Below, piece by piece: positions 32,560-39,468 of a DNA stretch of 64,000 nt; position 1 is the stretch's first letter; the number at the start of each line of letters is the position of its first letter. Origin of the DNA: Streptomyces pacificus (lineage in GTDB: Bacteria > Actinomycetota > Actinomycetes > Streptomycetales > Streptomycetaceae); assembly GCF_011766325.1 (NCBI RefSeq), contig NZ_BLLG01000010.1:124001-188000 (forward strand). Direction: 5' to 3'. Below the pieces are notes generated by a model. It saw nothing but the letters and a program-made list of their open reading frames with translations. It was not told the DNA's origin and searched no databases. Position numbers and translations under genes: made by a program.

Positions 32560-33015
32560 ATGGACGAGATCGACCGGGCAATCTTGCGCGAGCTTCAGAA
32601 CGACGGCCGGCTGAGCAACCAGGAACTGGCCCAGCGCATCGGTCTCACGCCCTCCCCTTGCCTGCGCCGCGTCCGGCAGTTGGAGCAGGACGGCGTGATC
32701 AGGGGCTACCGCGCGGTCGTCGACCCGGACGCGGTGGGCCGGGGGTTCGAGGTGCTGGTCTCCATCGAGGTGGCGCGCGACCGCGATGCGGTCGAGTCGT
32801 TCGAGGAGGCGCTTCAGGACATCCCGGACGTGGTCGAGGCGTACCGGCTCTTCGGCAGCCCGGGGTGTCTGCTGCGTATCGCCGTGAGCGACCTCCGGGC
32901 CTACGAACGGCTGTGGATCGAGCAGTTGACGGCACTGTCCGGTGTGACCGAGGTCAACTCCCAGATCATCATGAAACGGATCAAGGAACCGCGCGGGCTG
33001 CCGGTGGACGGCTGA
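32560..33015 (+). CDS. Lrp/AsnC family transcriptional regulator
   Basis: A 151-residue protein. The N-terminal helix-turn-helix (LSNQELAQRIGLTPSPCLRRV) is followed by a RAM ligand-binding domain (GYRAVVDPDAVGRGFEVLVS, VVEAYRLFGSPGCLLRIAVSD). Lrp/AsnC proteins sense amino acids. It is divergent from the asparaginase-aspartase genes, so it probably responds to asparagine or aspartate. The ATG begins MDEIDRAIL, the usual family start; GTG 32545 with AGGGG close by is an alternative five codons upstream. Confidence 0.9.
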   Translation: MDEIDRAILRELQNDGRLSNQELAQRIGLTPSPCLRRVRQLEQDGVIRGYRAVVDPDAVGRGFEVLVSIEVARDRDAVESFEEALQDIPDVVEAYRLFGSPGCLLRIAVSDLRAYERLWIEQLTALSGVTEVNSQIIMKRIKEPRGLPVDG

Positions 33016-33656
33016 ACCGGACCGCCCGGCGCCGGTTGCCGGCGGCCGGCTGAACCGCCGCCCCGCAGAAACGCACCGCCGGGTCCGTCCCACGGCCGAC
33101 ACGCGCCAAGCCCCGGGACGCCCGCCGGTGCGCACCCGGCCACGGGCCACCCGACCGTAGAAGCCTGCCCCACGGCCGGCACGAAGCCCGGCACGGGCCA
33201 CCGGCCGCACATACCCGGCCGTGGACCACCTGCCGTTCGGGCAGCAGGCCCTTCGGGTCGGCCCGCCGGCCCCCGGCGGGGGACGGCGCACGGGCGGCAC
33301 ACCGCCCTGCACCGCCGTTCGCTGCCGCCGTCGCCCGGCCCGGCAGGCCCGGGCCGCGGGATCCCTCGGGCCGTTCACTGCAGCCGTTTCCGGCCATTTC
33401 CACCCGATCCAGGAATCCCAGCGGATCCAGGTGAATCCCGGCCCGGCGCGCCCCAGCCCGGCCCGGTGCGGCCGCCATGCCCCGTGACCAGGGGACGGAA
33501 ACGGCGTTAGCCGTACCGCGAACGGACGCCCACGGGTGGCAGCGGGGTACGGCACACATCAGGCTGACTACACCACATAACGCGCCATTCGTAGAAATCA
33601 ACCGAAAAACCCGGCAAAGGAACGGTAATGTTCGGCCCGGTGCAGCACTGACATCC
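33016..33656. other. Longest gene-poor gap of the window's left half
   Basis: No reading frame here has a good start, codon pattern or motif. The sequence has many CACGGCC/GGCACGGG short repeats at 33080-33220. A more AT-rich part at 33560-33640 probably holds the promoter of the small secreted protein that follows. Confidence 0.5.
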
Positions 33657-33669
33657 AAGGAGTTGGGCA

Positions 33670-34065
33670 GTGATCTCACGTGTGTCAGCGGGCATTCTGC
33701 TGATCTGCGCGGTTCTGCTGCACGTGGTGACTCCGTTGTGCGTCACCCCCGGCACCCCCCGGGCCGCGGCGGCCGTCGTCGCCGCAGAGAACAGCACCCC
33801 CCACACCGCGGTCATCGTCGCCAGCGCCGACGGCGCCGGCCTCCACCACGACGAGTACGACCCGCGCAACCACCCCTCCCGGCTCGCCCCGCTCAGCACC
33901 CATGCCCCCGCCGGCCACGGCGGTGGCGGCACCGGCCAGGGCGGCGCCCCGGACGAGGTGGCGGGCCCGCCGCCCGCCGCCTCGGCCGGCACCGCGAGAC
34001 ACAGCCGGAACCCGGGCGCCGCACCGGCGCCGACCCTGAGCGCCCTGCAGTCGTTCCGCTGCTGA
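33670..34065 (+). CDS. Small secreted or membrane-tethered protein of unknown function
   Basis: A 131-residue protein. It starts with a signal-like hydrophobic segment (SAGILLICAVLLHVVTPLCV), then Ala-rich, His/Gly/Pro-rich sequence without a domain. AAGGAG lies 7 nt before the GTG. It lies upstream of the carbonic anhydrase gene with a hairpin between them. The low-complexity outer part suggests an exported peptide rather than an enzyme. Confidence 0.6.
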   Translation: MISRVSAGILLICAVLLHVVTPLCVTPGTPRAAAAVVAAENSTPHTAVIVASADGAGLHHDEYDPRNHPSRLAPLSTHAPAGHGGGGTGQGGAPDEVAGPPPAASAGTARHSRNPGAAPAPTLSALQSFRC

Positions 34066-34139
34066 CCGGCAGGTGCGCCGCCGCTCACCGCCCTCCGAGC
34101 CCCCCGGGAAGCCCCCGGGGCGCAGGCCCGGTGCCGGTC

Positions 34140-34160
34140 GACGCCCTGTCACAGGGCGTC
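34140..34160. terminator. Perfect 21-nt palindromic hairpin before the carbonic anhydrase gene
   Basis: GACGCCCTGT-C-ACAGGGCGTC pairs perfectly with a single central base. It lies 75 nt after the stop of the small secreted protein gene. It can end that transcript or act as the first element of the structured leader of the next gene, or bind a dimeric regulator. Confidence 0.6.
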
Positions 34161-34163
34161 GGC

Positions 34164-34224
34164 ACCTCGGTGGCGCACCCCTCTTCGACGAAGCAGACCC
34201 CTTTTCCATCGAAGAGACCGAGGT
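34164..34224 (+). promoter_or_regulatory. Leader stem-loop covering the carbonic anhydrase ribosome-binding region
   Basis: The segment at 34209-34224 (TCGAAGAGACCGAGGT) is complementary to ACCTCGGT (34164-34171) plus CTCTTCGA (34181-34188). This gives a 16-bp stem interrupted only by a 9-nt bulge on one side and closed by a 20-nt loop. The GAGG before the ATG (34234) lies in the stem. This could block translation until the structure opens. It is a prediction from pairing alone. Confidence 0.45.
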
Positions 34225-34233
34225 ACCACCGTC

Positions 34234-34842
34234 ATGCAGTCACTCATCGAGCACGCCCGCCGGTTCCCGGCACGGATCGCCGGCCAGCAGGGCGCCTACG
34301 CGGCGCTCGCGCGGGGACAGCACCCCCAGGCCCTCTTCATCACCTGTTCCGACTCCCGGGTCATCCCCTCCCTGATCACCGGCGCCCGGCCCGGCGACGT
34401 CTTCGAGGTGCGTACCGCCGGAAACATCGTTCCCCCCTGGCAGCCGCAGGCGGCCTGCGCGGTCGGGGGCAGTCTGGAGTTCGCCCTGGAGGCCCTGGAA
34501 GTGCCCGACGTCGTCGTGTGCGGGCACTCGCACTGCGGCGCGGTCAAGGGCATGCTCCGGGAGCAGGACGTCCGGAGCATGCCGCTGGTACGGGACTGGC
34601 TCACCAGGGCCGGGCACGGCACCGGCCGGGACACGCCGGCACCGGGGTCGTCCACCGACGGGGAACTGGCACCCGCCGTACAGCGGCACGTGCTCACCCA
34701 GCTGGACCATCTGCGGACCTACCCCTGCGTCACCCGGCGGCTGGAGACGGGCCGACTGCGGCTGCACGCCTGGTACTACACGGTCGAGACCGGCGAGGTC
34801 CTCGCCTGCCCACCGGACAGCCGCGAGTTCCGGCCCCTGTGA
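34234..34842 (+). CDS. Beta-class carbonic anhydrase
   Basis: A 202-residue enzyme. The zinc ligands and dyad are visible: CSDSR (Cys38, Asp40, Arg42), His98 and Cys101 in VVCGHSHCGAVKG. It interconverts carbon dioxide and bicarbonate in the cytoplasm. A SulP-type transporter gene starts 109 nt downstream on the same strand. Pairing of a carbonic anhydrase with a SulP carrier suggests bicarbonate uptake and use. The ATG is set by the domain start and by the GAGG upstream, which lies in a predicted hairpin. Confidence 0.93.
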   Translation: MQSLIEHARRFPARIAGQQGAYAALARGQHPQALFITCSDSRVIPSLITGARPGDVFEVRTAGNIVPPWQPQAACAVGGSLEFALEALEVPDVVVCGHSHCGAVKGMLREQDVRSMPLVRDWLTRAGHGTGRDTPAPGSSTDGELAPAVQRHVLTQLDHLRTYPCVTRRLETGRLRLHAWYYTVETGEVLACPPDSREFRPL

Positions 34843-34951
34843 TCCGGGCCGGCACCCCGGCCACCGCCACCGGCGGCGGGCCCCGGCGAGGGGCCGGCCG
34901 CACCGGCGCAGACTCCCACGACGTTCCTTCCTCATCTCCCGAGAGAACGCC

Positions 34952-36673
34952 ATGCCCTTGATCACCGCAGAGCGCCGGCGCACCCTCCGCGCCGACGTCA
35001 CCGCCTCGCTCGTCGTCTTCCTCGTCGCCCTTCCGCTGTGCGTGGGCGTGGCCGTCGCCTCCGGCGTACCGGCCGAACTCGGCCTCATCACCGGCATCGT
35101 CGGCGGTCTGGTCACCGGGCTGCTCCCCGGCAGCAGCCTTCAGGTCAGCGGCCCGGCGGCCGGGCTGACCGTCCTCGTCTTCACCGCCGTGTCCGAGTAC
35201 GGGCTGCCCGCGCTCGGCGTCATCGTGCTCGGCGCGGGACTGATCCAGGTCGTACTCGGCGCCCTGCGGCTCGGCCGCTGGTTCCGCGCCATCTCGCTGG
35301 CGGTCGTCCAGGGCATGCTCGCCGGCATCGGGCTGGTCCTGATCGCCGGCCAGCTCTACGCCCTGGCGGACGCCAAGGCCCCGGGCGGCGGTTTGGCCGA
35401 CCTCGCGGGTCTGCCCCGGCTGGTGCTCGCCACGCTCACGTCGCAGCACGCCCTCCTTGCCCTCGCCGTGGGTGTGGGCACGGCGCGGCTCATCGCCGTG
35501 TGGCCGCGGATCTCCGGCCGGGCCGGGGTGGTGCCGGGTGCGCTCGTCGCGGTGGGTGCCGCGACCGGGCTCACGGCGCTGCTCGACCTGCCGATCTCCC
35601 GGGTCGAGGTCCAGGGGCTGCTGCACGCGATCCAGCCGCCCGGTCTGTCCGACGCGGCGCGCCTCGCCGACATCGGACTCGCCGCCACGGTCGTGGCGTT
35701 CGCGCTGATCGCCTCGGCCGAGAGCCTGTTCAGCGCCAACGCCGTCGACCGTCTCCATTCGGGCCGCCGCACCGACTACGACAAGGAGCTGATGGCGCAG
35801 GGAGCCGGCAACACCGTCTGCGGTCTGCTGGGGTCGCTGCCGATGACCGCCGTCATCGTGCGCAGCTCGGCGAACGTCCGGGCCGGGGCGCGCACCAAGC
35901 TCTCGCGGGTGCTGCACGGCGTATGGCTCCTGCTCTTCGTCGCCCTCCTCCCCCAGGCGCTGTCCTACGTCCCGACCGCCGCGCTCGCCGGTGTCCTCAT
36001 CCACGCGGGGTGGAAGCTGATCCCGGTACGGGAGATCAGGCCGCTGTGGCGCGACCACCGCGGCGAGGCCGTCGTCCTCCTCGTCACGGCGGCGGCGATC
36101 GTGACGACGAACATGTTCGAGGGTGTGCTCATCGGACTGCTGCTCGCGGTCGTCAAGACCGCGTGGGCCATGTCCCACGTCCATATCTCGGTCTCCGACA
36201 GCGGGATCGGGTCCGTCCGGGTCAGGCTCACGGGCAATGCCACGTTCCTGCGGCTGCCCCGCATCCTGGACACCCTGGAGGCACTGCCGCAGCGCCATGT
36301 GGAGCTCGACCTCTCCGGGGTGCGCCATCTGGACCACGCGTGCATGACCGCGCTGCAGGGCTGGGCGGACGAGCGCAACGCCCACGTCTCGCAGCCTGCC
36401 GCGGGGGCCGGCTCCCTCGGCGGCCCGGCAACGGCCGGTACCGCGGGCGACACGCCGAAGGACCGGGAACCGGCCGCGGTGGCGGGCGGCCCCCCGGGAG
36501 GGCCGCAGGCCGCCGGTACCGCGGTCGGTACCCCGAAGGGCCGGGAGCCGGCCACGGGCACGGGCGACACCCCGGCGGGGGATCCGGCGGCCACCGCGTC
36601 GGCCGGTGCGGCCGGTGCTGCCGGGCCGCCCCGCAGCCCGGCCTCTCCGGTCCCCAAGGGGCCGTCGGCCTAG
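34952..36673 (+). CDS. SulP family anion (probably bicarbonate) transporter
   Basis: A 573-residue membrane protein. The SulP core (ASLVVFLVALPLCVGVAVAS, GLLPGSSLQVSGPAAGLTVL, FALIASAESLFSANAVDRLH, NTVCGLLGSLPMTAVIVRSS) spans about residues 10-400. A STAS-like domain follows at about 410-475 (VELDLSGVRHLDHACMTALQ). The last 95 residues are a Pro/Gly/Ala-rich tail with repeated GTPKxREPA units. It probably imports bicarbonate in exchange or symport, working with the carbonic anhydrase just upstream. Sulfate transport cannot be excluded. Confidence 0.88.
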   Translation: MPLITAERRRTLRADVTASLVVFLVALPLCVGVAVASGVPAELGLITGIVGGLVTGLLPGSSLQVSGPAAGLTVLVFTAVSEYGLPALGVIVLGAGLIQVVLGALRLGRWFRAISLAVVQGMLAGIGLVLIAGQLYALADAKAPGGGLADLAGLPRLVLATLTSQHALLALAVGVGTARLIAVWPRISGRAGVVPGALVAVGAATGLTALLDLPISRVEVQGLLHAIQPPGLSDAARLADIGLAATVVAFALIASAESLFSANAVDRLHSGRRTDYDKELMAQGAGNTVCGLLGSLPMTAVIVRSSANVRAGARTKLSRVLHGVWLLLFVALLPQALSYVPTAALAGVLIHAGWKLIPVREIRPLWRDHRGEAVVLLVTAAAIVTTNMFEGVLIGLLLAVVKTAWAMSHVHISVSDSGIGSVRVRLTGNATFLRLPRILDTLEALPQRHVELDLSGVRHLDHACMTALQGWADERNAHVSQPAAGAGSLGGPATAGTAGDTPKDREPAAVAGGPPGGPQAAGTAVGTPKGREPATGTGDTPAGDPAATASAGAAGAAGPPRSPASPVPKGPSA

Positions 36674-36888
36674 CCCAAGGGCACGGCCCCGTCCCGGCGG
36701 CACGCAATCCCCGGGACGCCGTCGGGATCAGCTTCACCGGGATCATCTCCGAGCGGGCCACGCCCTCTTGAGGGGTGATCCCGGTGGCCCGCAGCCGGCG
36801 GGCGACGGGGCGCCGACCGCACCGGACAGCGGGCCGGACAGCGGGCCGGACTGGCTTTGGCCCAAAGCCGTGAAGTTATGGCTGTCGG

Positions 36889-37110
36889 ATCGGTGTGGAC
36901 CGCCTCCAGGACGGCATGCTGCTGCTGGCGGATGCCGGCCTGTACTCCTGGCAGCTATGGCAGCGGGCCCGCGAACGCGGCGCCCACCTGTGCTGGCGCA
37001 TCGGCGCCGGCGTGGAGCTGCCCCTGGCCAGGGCGCTGGACGACGGCTCGTACCCGGCCCTGCTGTACACGCAGGGCCTGCACGCACCCACCCGCCGCGG
37101 CGCGCCCGGC
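36889..37110 (+). pseudogene. Remnant of an IS4-type DDE transposase
   Basis: The translated piece DGMLLLADAGLYSWQLWQRA, RGAHLCWRIGAGVELPL and ALDDGSYPALLY matches the part of IS4-family transposases around the second catalytic Asp (LADxxF...LWxxA...LLWR...LxDGSYL). There is no start domain before it and no C-terminal part after it; the frame then runs into unrelated sequence. Terminal repeats are not evident. It is a decayed insertion fragment next to the arsenic genes. Confidence 0.6.
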
Positions 37111-37239
37111 TCCTTGACGGGCAGATCCCGCCTGACGCGACCGACGCGACCCTCGTCGCTTTCGAAGGCCCGCTCGGAGTCGCTGTCGCCTCACGTCCTG
37201 GCGAGGCCGTACGAAGACGCCTCTGCGCCCCGGACCCGG

Positions 37240-37653
37240 TCACCCGGTCCGCTCCGGCGCGAGTTCCTCGACCAGCGCCTCGACGAGCGTCCTGATCCGG
37301 TCGCGGATCGGGCGTACGGCCTCCACCCCCTGGCCCGCGGGGTCCTCAAGCGTCCAGTCCAGGTAGCGCTTGCCGGGGAAGACGGGGCAGGTGTCGCCAC
37401 AGCCCATGGTGATGCAGACGTCGGACTCCTTGACCGCGGCAACGGTCAGGATCTTGGGTGTCTCGGCGGAGATGTCGATGCCGACCTCGCGCATCGCCTC
37501 GACCGCTGCCGGGTTGACCTGCCCCGCGGGAGCGGAGCCGGCGGAGCGGACCTCGATACGGTCGCCGGCCAGATGGGACAGCCATCCGGCGGCCATCTGG
37601 GAGCGGCCCGCGTTGTGGACGCAGACGAACAGGACGGAGGGCTTCTCGGCCAT
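37240..37653 (-). CDS. arsC: Arsenate reductase, low-molecular-weight phosphatase type
   Basis: A 137-residue enzyme. The catalytic loop VLFVCVHNAGRSQMAAGWL has the C-x5-R phosphatase signature. Further Cys residues lie in VCITMGCGDTCPVFPG, used for the disulfide cascade of thioredoxin-type ArsC. It reduces arsenate to arsenite. The ATG at 37653 has GAGAGAG upstream; the longer frame adds a polar stretch with no motif. It is divergent from arsR and the aquaporin gene, with a shared 320-nt region containing the operator. Confidence 0.92.
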   Translation of the reverse strand: MAEKPSVLFVCVHNAGRSQMAAGWLSHLAGDRIEVRSAGSAPAGQVNPAAVEAMREVGIDISAETPKILTVAAVKESDVCITMGCGDTCPVFPGKRYLDWTLEDPAGQGVEAVRPIRDRIRTLVEALVEELAPERTG

Positions 37654-37941
37654 CGTGGGTCTCTCTCGTGTGTCGCGTACGGTGTCCTGCCGCGTCACGC
37701 GGGGGCGTGAGGACGTCTGGTGAAAGTCCCTCCCGGCCCGCGACGCACGGCACGCACTCCCCCGTCACCCGGACGGCGCGGGAGGCGCCCCGGCGCCGCG
37801 TGACCGGATGCATCCGCGTACGTCCGGTACGAGGACGGCCCTCTGGCGTGCCCCCACCGGACGCCGGGACCCCGCCCTGCGGGCGGACGGAGCGACTTTC
37901 GCCCCATGCCCTGGGAGGGAATGACATCAGTACCCCATAGC
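37654..37941. other. Divergent arsC/arsR intergenic region
   Basis: A gene-free stretch forming most of the 320-base gap between arsC and arsR. Promoters for both genes should lie here, near the ArsR operator at its right end. I cannot point to the arsC promoter. Confidence 0.45.
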
Positions 37942-37970
37942 ATCAGCGGCTACTGATATGACAGTATCAG
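37942..37970. promoter_or_regulatory. ArsR operator with overlapping inverted repeats
   Basis: ATCAG-N6-CTGAT (37942-37957) overlaps CTGATA-N6-TATCAG (37953-37970); both are perfect. Sites of this form are typical for ArsR dimers. The site ends 3 nt before the arsR ATG. A CAGTAT -10-like box (37962-37967) lies within, so ArsR binding would block RNA polymerase directly. Confidence 0.7.
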
Positions 37971-37973
37971 CCC

Positions 37974-38288
37974 ATGATGACGTCAGTCGACACTGATCTG
38001 ATGAGGGTGCTGGCCGACCCGCTGAGGCTCCGGATCGTGACCCTCCTCGCCGGGGAGACGCTGTGCACCAGCCATCTCGTCGAGGAGACCGGCGCCAGGC
38101 AGACGAACCTCTCGAACCATCTGAAGGTGCTGCGCGAAGCGGGCGTGGTCGAGACCGAGCCGTGCGGGCGCTTCACCTACTACCGGCTCAGGCCCGACGT
38201 CATCGAGTCACTCGCCGACCGGTTCGCCGATCTGGCGAGGACCGCGCGCGCCACCGCCGAGGCCGACCGCAGGCGTTCCTGCCCCTGA
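37974..38288 (+). CDS. arsR: ArsR family metalloregulator
   Basis: A 104-residue winged-helix repressor (VLADPLRLRIVTLLAGETLC, GARQTNLSNHLKVLREAGVV, EPCGRFTYYRLRP). The metal site differs from the classical CVC box: a single Cys in ETLCTSHL and others near the C-terminus (EPCGRF, RRRSCP) are candidates for arsenite binding. There is no ribosome-binding site and a -10-like box ends 6 nt before the ATG, so the mRNA is probably leaderless. It heads a unit with the aquaporin gene and is divergent from arsC. Confidence 0.9.
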   Translation: MMTSVDTDLMRVLADPLRLRIVTLLAGETLCTSHLVEETGARQTNLSNHLKVLREAGVVETEPCGRFTYYRLRPDVIESLADRFADLARTARATAEADRRRSCP

Positions 38289-38328
38289 TCAGCGCGCCCC
38301 GCGCGCCCGCACGCATCAAGGAGTCCCG

Positions 38329-39123
38329 TTGAGCGCCACCGAGGCCGCCTCCGCCCGCCCGGCCGATTCCCCCTCGGCTGCGGCCGTCGCCCCGGGGCCC
38401 GCGCCGGGCGCCACACCGCCCCGCGCCCCCCTCGCCGCCCGGGCGGCGGCCGAACTGGTGGGAACCGGGGCCCTGGTGGCCGTCGTCGTCGGCTCCGGTA
38501 TCCAGGCCACCGATCTCACCCGTGACGTCGGCCTCCAGCTCCTGGCGAACTCGATTGCCACGGTCTTCGGTCTGGGTGTGCTGATCGTCCTGCTCGGCCC
38601 GGTCTCCGGGGCCCACTTCAACCCCGCCGTGACACTCGCCGAAGTGTGGAACGCGCGGCGCGGACGCGGCGGCGTCACCGCACGCGAGGCCGCGGTGTAC
38701 GTCCCGGCCCAGACCGCGGGCGGGATCGCGGGCGCGATCCTCGCCGGCGCGATGTTCGGCGAGCCGCTGGTGGAGTGGTCCACGCACCAGCGGTCCGCAG
38801 GCAACCTGCTGCTCGGCGAGGTCGTGGCCACCGCCGGGCTGATCCTGCTGATCTTCGGCCTGGCACGCACCGACCGGCTCCGGTTCGCGCCCGCGGCGGT
38901 CGCCTCCTATATCGGCGCCGCCTACTGGTTCACCTCATCCACGTCCTTCGCCAACCCGGCGGTGACGATCGGGCGGGCTTTCACCGACACCTTCGCCGGC
39001 ATCGCCCCGTCCTCCGTGCCTGGGTTCGTCGGCGCCCAACTCGCCGGCACCGTCGTCGGACTGGCCCTGGTGGCCCTCGTCTTCGGGGCCGGCCGCCCCG
39101 CCGGGGCACATCCGGCGGCATGA
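38329..39123 (+). CDS. MIP/aquaglyceroporin channel, AqpS-like
   Basis: A 264-residue membrane channel with two NPA boxes (SGAHFNPAVTLAEV and TSFANPAVTIGRAF) and six hydrophobic segments after an Ala/Pro-rich N-terminus. In ars operons such channels replace ArsB and let arsenite leave the cell after ArsC reduces arsenate. The start is TTG at 38329, supported by AAGGAG 5 nt upstream and a gap of 40 nt from arsR. A strong terminator hairpin follows at 39156. Confidence 0.9.
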   Translation: MSATEAASARPADSPSAAAVAPGPAPGATPPRAPLAARAAAELVGTGALVAVVVGSGIQATDLTRDVGLQLLANSIATVFGLGVLIVLLGPVSGAHFNPAVTLAEVWNARRGRGGVTAREAAVYVPAQTAGGIAGAILAGAMFGEPLVEWSTHQRSAGNLLLGEVVATAGLILLIFGLARTDRLRFAPAAVASYIGAAYWFTSSTSFANPAVTIGRAFTDTFAGIAPSSVPGFVGAQLAGTVVGLALVALVFGAGRPAGAHPAA

Positions 39124-39155
39124 CCCGGCAGACGCGGGTGGCGGTGATCGGCGGT

Positions 39156-39193
39156 GCTCGGCTGCGGCCAGTCGGGACCGGCCGCAGCCGAGC
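39156..39193 (+). terminator. Terminator after the arsR-aquaporin unit
   Basis: Two perfect 14-bp arms (39156-39169 and 39180-39193) with a 10-nt loop lie 33 nt after the aquaporin stop. Confidence 0.82.
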
Positions 39194-39434
39194 GTCCGCG
39201 ACGCCTGATCGCCGGCCATCACCCGCGGCGCCCGGACGTCGACCTCACCGCCTTCCTTGCCGGCTCCACCGCCTCACCCGTGCCCACCCGCACCCACCGG
39301 TGCTCACCGTGCTCGACGGCCAAGCGGCGCCGGGCAGGGAGCACGCCCCGGGCGTCCCGGGACCCTGAGGGGATGGCCGGGGCGGCCGGGGTCCACGGCA
39401 AGCGCGGCGGGCGGCGCCGGGGGTGGCCGCGGCC
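39194..39434. other. Gap between the arsenic unit and htpG
   Basis: The rest of the 345-base space between the convergent aquaporin and htpG genes. I see no gene or regulatory site in it beyond the terminators at its two ends. Confidence 0.45.
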
Positions 39435-39448
39435 GGGCCCTTCGGCCC
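39435..39448 (-). terminator. Small hairpin downstream of htpG
   Basis: GGGCC-CTTC-GGCCC forms a short stable stem about 20 nt after the htpG stop on its strand, flanked by a further weaker GCGGCC/GGGCCGC pairing. It may end the htpG transcript. Confidence 0.4.
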
Positions 39449-39468
39449 TTCCGGGCCGCATGCGACGG

